This document shows, one piece after another, positions 60,029 through 64,000 of a DNA stretch of 64,000 nt. Origin of the DNA: Echiichthys vipera (taxonomy: Eukaryota; Chordata; Actinopteri; Perciformes; Trachinidae); the NCBI GenBank assembly GCA_963691815.1, contig OY829659.1:13092184-13156183 (forward strand), written 5' to 3'. The first letter of the stretch is position 1; each line of letters begins with the position of its first letter. Position numbers and translations under genes: made by a program. Under the pieces are notes generated by a model. That model was not told the DNA's origin, searched no databases, and saw only the letters and a list, made by a program, of their open reading frames with translations.

Positions 60029-60975
60029 TGTCCTGTGAAGTATAGCTAACTGAGTAGCTATTCATCATGCTGCATACAGCAGTGGCCGAAGGTTGATTAT
60101 AGCAAACCATGTGTTTGTATGTGTGCAACTTCAGTATTCAAGAACTACTCATAATGTTTTTTTATACCTTAGCCATATCGTATTTCCCTGCTATGCCCAT
60201 ACATCCCCTTCAGCATGGGAAACAGTCATTTTACACCACATTAGACTGGTTAATAGTAGATCTGCACTCGCTATCAAACCAAAACATTTTCTACTTTAGT
60301 TTCTTATTGCCTCCATCTGTATTCTGCGCTGGGTGAACAATGGGTCAGGACTGCATGTTATCCCTATGAAATAGACTCTAACTATTGAATGCAGATGAGC
60401 GCTATGATCCCTTCATCTTCATTCATCTCATAAATCCATTTCAGTAATGATAGAGAGCTCTAGATGATGGGTAGGGTTAGACGAGGATTTTAAAGCCCTC
60501 AGACGAGGATTTTTCATAAGACATCACAGCTTGATAAGAGAAAGGCCTTAGTTATGTTTTGAACACTCCAAAGAAAACTAGTAAAATAACCAGACAGTGG
60601 CACATTTTGCTGCTTAATTGTGTCCCTTTTTCTCTGGATGTGATACTGCCTGGCTACTGGCTAGCACTGCGGCGGCATTGGTTTTAGCACACATAATAAA
60701 GTCAGGTCTGTGTGCTCTGGTCCATGTCAGCAAGGGAAATAAGAACAGTATCCTAATCCACTGTGGAGTACTGAGGTTATTCAACTATAATATTCTCTAT
60801 GAGCGCTGACTGGCATTCAGTAGTGTCAACCACTAAAATTAAAGCTTTGTGTGCCCCTGTTTGGTGCTATATTAAATCTTACACAGTCTTTTATGCAGTA
60901 ACCACATCTGTTATGAAAAGCCAAAGCTGACAGCATGCAGAGCAGTGGCACCCAGTAAAGCACTTAAATGTCACG

Positions 60976-62671
60976 TAGGGCTGCACTATTAATATTAATA
61001 TTAATATTAATCATGATTTTGGCTTCCCACAATAAAATGAACATGATCGACTTGATTGACATTTAAAATACGTGCTACGCTCAGAGACATTTCTGCTTCA
61101 TATCAAATCAAGTGCTTCCTAAACCAGCAGTATCAAACTCATTTTACAGCTTCCAGTGGGCTGGAACAGCAGAACCATTGCATAATAACCTATAAATAAC
61201 AACACCTCCAAATATTTCCTTTCCTTTCCTTTGTTTAGTAAAGTGGTGCAAGTATATTATGAAACAGTCACAATCAATGAACAATCCATTTACAAAAGAT
61301 GAGCTAAGTGCAATTTCTGTTTTGCAACATTCAGTCAGTCTACTACTCACTGTTATTACATGTGCATTACAATGGAGACATCATAGTGGTTCTTCAAAGG
61401 CACAAAACATGAACAATAATAACTGCAATTTCAACAATATGTCTATTCTGCAACATTCAGTCAGTACCACCAGTACTCTCTGCCGGCTGCCAGCATGGGC
61501 CCAGGCATCCCGACCCAGTCCAGCATTCCAGCAAGAGAGTTAAAAATGTAATTTGCTGTTTTGTCGTCTGCGATGTCTCGGTGTCCATTAAAGTCTCATC
61601 AACACCGCAAATAATTAGAGCCACTTTAGCATCATCTGTAATGTCCGTTCTCTCATCAGTTGCAACCAAAAATGCAAAAAATGATTAAACTTTGTACTTA
61701 ATTTGGATGTCCCAATCGGGACACACACGATTTCTGATTTACGCGACCACTGACAGGTGCAGTGAACACACCAAGCACACTGGCTTCCCATTTATAAAGA
61801 AATAGGAACTGGTCCATTCTAGTTGGAAAACCTGACAGTCTGTGCCCACTTTTCACCTTTTTGACAACGACTTCAGTAGTCTAGCTTGACAATGTTGTGT
61901 CAGGTAGCCTGTATATATAATCACGTTAGATCTATGATTGAGTATCCAGCATAGGGCTAACATGCATGCAAAAGAGAGACAGCAGACGGGATCCAGCGAG
62001 CTAGAGAATAAATAAGGGGAGGGAGCACTTTGATCTAGAACAAAGCAGTGAAAAAACATTTTTTTCCCGCTTTTTCATCACTTCTAGAAAGCAGCTGTAG
62101 CAAGTATGTCACTATCTCTGTCCTCATTTATATTTTAAGATGCTAGATACTTTGAACAATTGGAATTAATGACTTCTCAGCAATTTTCACACTTTGCAAC
62201 ATCATCCAGTCGGTCAGATTGGACCCTTTGGCAGGCCGATGTTAGAAACCCGGTTTTGAATTAAAAGTGAGCCACCAGGGGGCAATAAGGATGTTTTAGC
62301 TTCACTTTCGGGAAGCTGTCATGTTGCTGCATGCGCACTCTGCAGCGGCAGCCTGAATGTTGCAGTTGCAATCCAGAGTAGGAAAGTACAACAGATGGGA
62401 GAGCAGGCAGGCAAAACAAAAATCAAATGTCTTAAGCAGAAGGTGAAACGCTAGTCCCTTTTGAATGTAATTTAATTTATATTTTGCTTCTTGAAGATGC
62501 ACTGATTTCAGGTGAGGAAGAACCTTATATTTTGATGCAAAGATTTGTACAATAGCAGGATGTGAAGGTGCAGTAAAAATATTTTGAACAATGAATAATT
62601 GTGATATTTATGATCTCAGTATTGATCAAAAAAGTCATGTTTATCATTTTGGCCATAATTGTGCAGCCCTG
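60976..62671 (-). mobile_element. hAT (Charlie/ZBED-type) transposon relic
   Basis: The left edge tagggctgcactattaat and the right edge (reversed) cagggctgcacaattatggc form imperfect terminal inverted repeats about 1.7 kb apart. Between them the minus strand carries part of a transposase (61457-61690). Flanking 8-mers (atgtcacg; caatcatg) do not match well, so the edges or the duplication have decayed. Other repeats, such as a 'gagccaccagggggcaataa' segment at 62269-62288, seem nested. Confidence 0.65.
61457..61690 (-). pseudogene. hAT transposase fragment
   Basis: The minus frame reads F-A-F-L-V-A-T-D-E-R-T-D-I-T-D-D-A-K-V-A and I-I-C-G-V-D-E-T-L. This matches the region around the first catalytic Asp of Charlie-like hAT transposases and of the ZBED5/FAM200-type proteins derived from them (family pattern A-x-D-E-S-T-D-V-T-D-x-A-Q-L). 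The rest of the gene is not recoverable by eye, so it is a degraded fragment. Confidence 0.65.
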
Positions 62672-62716
62672 CAATCATGCACAAAGTAAAGCTGCACTTT
62701 GCCCCTTTGTGAGACC

Positions 62717-62820
62717 GCATGCTAACATTCTCACAATGAATGCTTACACGCTTATGCTAAGCTGTTTTATGTTTACCATGTTCACAATCTTTAAGCTAAG
62801 CGTGTAAGCATGCTAACATT
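62717..62820. repeat. Direct repeats flanking a hairpin
   Basis: gcatgctaacatt occurs at 62717-62729 and 62808-62820. Between them tgcttacacgctta (62741-62754) pairs exactly with taagcgtgtaagca (62797-62810). It lies just outside the hAT relic and is probably a remnant of another repeat. Confidence 0.6.
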
Positions 62821-64000
62821 TTCCCATTAGCACAAAGTTTATTTTTTACAGGTATTGGCCATAAGTTGTATTGTGGTCTTACATATTGTATAAATTGAAA
62901 ATTTGACCTGCAAAAATCAATTAATAAACTGATTTCACCGTCATCAAAAGTTATCCAATACCCTGTAGTGCCATGTCAGGTTTTGCCTCACCTCTCCTAG
63001 CACTTTCCCACTTAGAAATGCTGGTAGATGGAGGTATAGATGGAAGTGGAGGAAGACGTTTTGCAGCCAACAACTGGCAGTGGTGACTCACTGTATAGCC
63101 CCCCCCCCCCATCCCCCCACTCCCTCCACACTGCTCCCATCCCTAGTTGCGGGAAAACTATTATCATGAAATACAGAATGTGAAATGCAGAGAAACACAC
63201 TTTTATAATGTAAAATGAATGAATTCAAAAGGATTTTGCTTAGTTTGTTTCATGTTACTACAGTTTTTTTTTATTAGTTCATTCTCAGTTTAAAAATGAA
63301 CAAAATGAGTGTTTGCTTAATTTGCCAACGCTGCTATGGATCCTACACTGTTATTATTTATATATTTAAAAAAAAATGATACCAGTGGGTTTAGACATTA
63401 TTTGCCGAAGGGACTGGATGTGTTTGCTTCAAACTTAATATTTATGATTTACGATCTGCCTGTATTTGTTTTCCAGAATTGACTTCCTTCCTCCTCCCTT
63501 ACACCCAGGGGTTTTCTCTCCTCCTAATATTATATTAGACTTTGCAATAGGACTTGACGGTTTTTTTTTAATCCCTTTTTAAATCTTAATCTTTCAATCT
63601 TTTTGAAATCAAATGTGTATTTTCTTTTCTCTGTTTGGCCTTCTCAGGGACGAGAATGTGAGCTCTCAAGGCTGTGAGTGCATGCTGGCAATGGACTGCG
63701 GTATTTGAGAATAGATTTTGTGTTGATATGACCTTTTGATAGGAAATTGTTTTTTTTTTTGTGTGAGTGAATTTGACATTTGACACCCTCATCATTTTCT
63801 TTTCCATCATTAGGATGTATCTTGATAACCTTCTTTTCATTCTTATCATTCAGACTTTCATACAGTTGCAGCTAAGTTTCACTTAGCTTACTGATATCTA
63901 TTAATTACCCTTTAGTATCCACGAAAATATCCTCCAGGATGATGGCACTGTTTGTAAATTATTCCATCCTAATGGAAGCTACGAGATAAAGTATTAATGT

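Overview
This is a stretch of vertebrate nuclear DNA, almost certainly from a ray-finned (teleost) fish. Evidence for this is split genes with GT-AG introns, very dense (GT)n/(CA)n microsatellites, and many interspersed repeats of types common in teleosts (hAT-like and Tc1/mariner-like short elements, SINE/LINE tails). The window is AT-rich outside exons and has one assembly gap of exactly 200 N (11796-11995). There is no bacterial-type content, and I recognised no tRNA, rRNA or CRISPR feature.

Two protein-coding genes are supported, both on the + strand. (1) stard13 (DLC2 family: SAM, RhoGAP and START domains) runs from a first coding exon at 16538 to a stop codon at 36498. I could place 14 coding exons; all splice phases agree and the joined frame predicts 1205 residues. 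The RhoGAP arginine finger, the tensin/SH2-type Y-D-N-V-P motif, the LD-like talin/FAK motif and the full START domain are visible. A second, shorter first exon (ATG at 25258) has a compatible splice phase and would give a SAM-starting short isoform. (2) nbea (neurobeachin): its first coding exon is 50560-50883, with a CpG-rich GA-repeat-bearing promoter region upstream and an 11-glutamine tract. The remaining 13 kb is intron 1 and runs off the window.

Layout: 1-16.5 kb is upstream of stard13, with repeats and no recognised gene; 16.5-36.5 kb is stard13; 36.5-50.1 kb is its 3' region and the intergenic space, rich in transposon relics; 50.1-50.9 kb is the nbea promoter and exon 1; 50.9-64 kb is nbea intron 1 with microsatellites and a hAT relic. 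In human the two genes are neighbours on chromosome 13q13, with RFC3 between them and STARD13 on the opposite strand (from memory). Here they lie head-to-tail only 14 kb apart and no rfc3 exon is seen, so the order has been rearranged. The two products act in different pathways (Rho GTPase down-regulation at focal adhesions; BEACH-domain vesicle trafficking in neurons), and nothing in the sequence indicates shared function.

I found no new multi-gene system. The observations most worth checking are the alternative stard13 first exon with a uORF overlapping its start codon, the CA repeat abutting a stard13 5' splice site, the nbea polyglutamine tract, an unrecognised coding-like 41-codon ORF at 44.6 kb, and several cleanly bounded short transposons.
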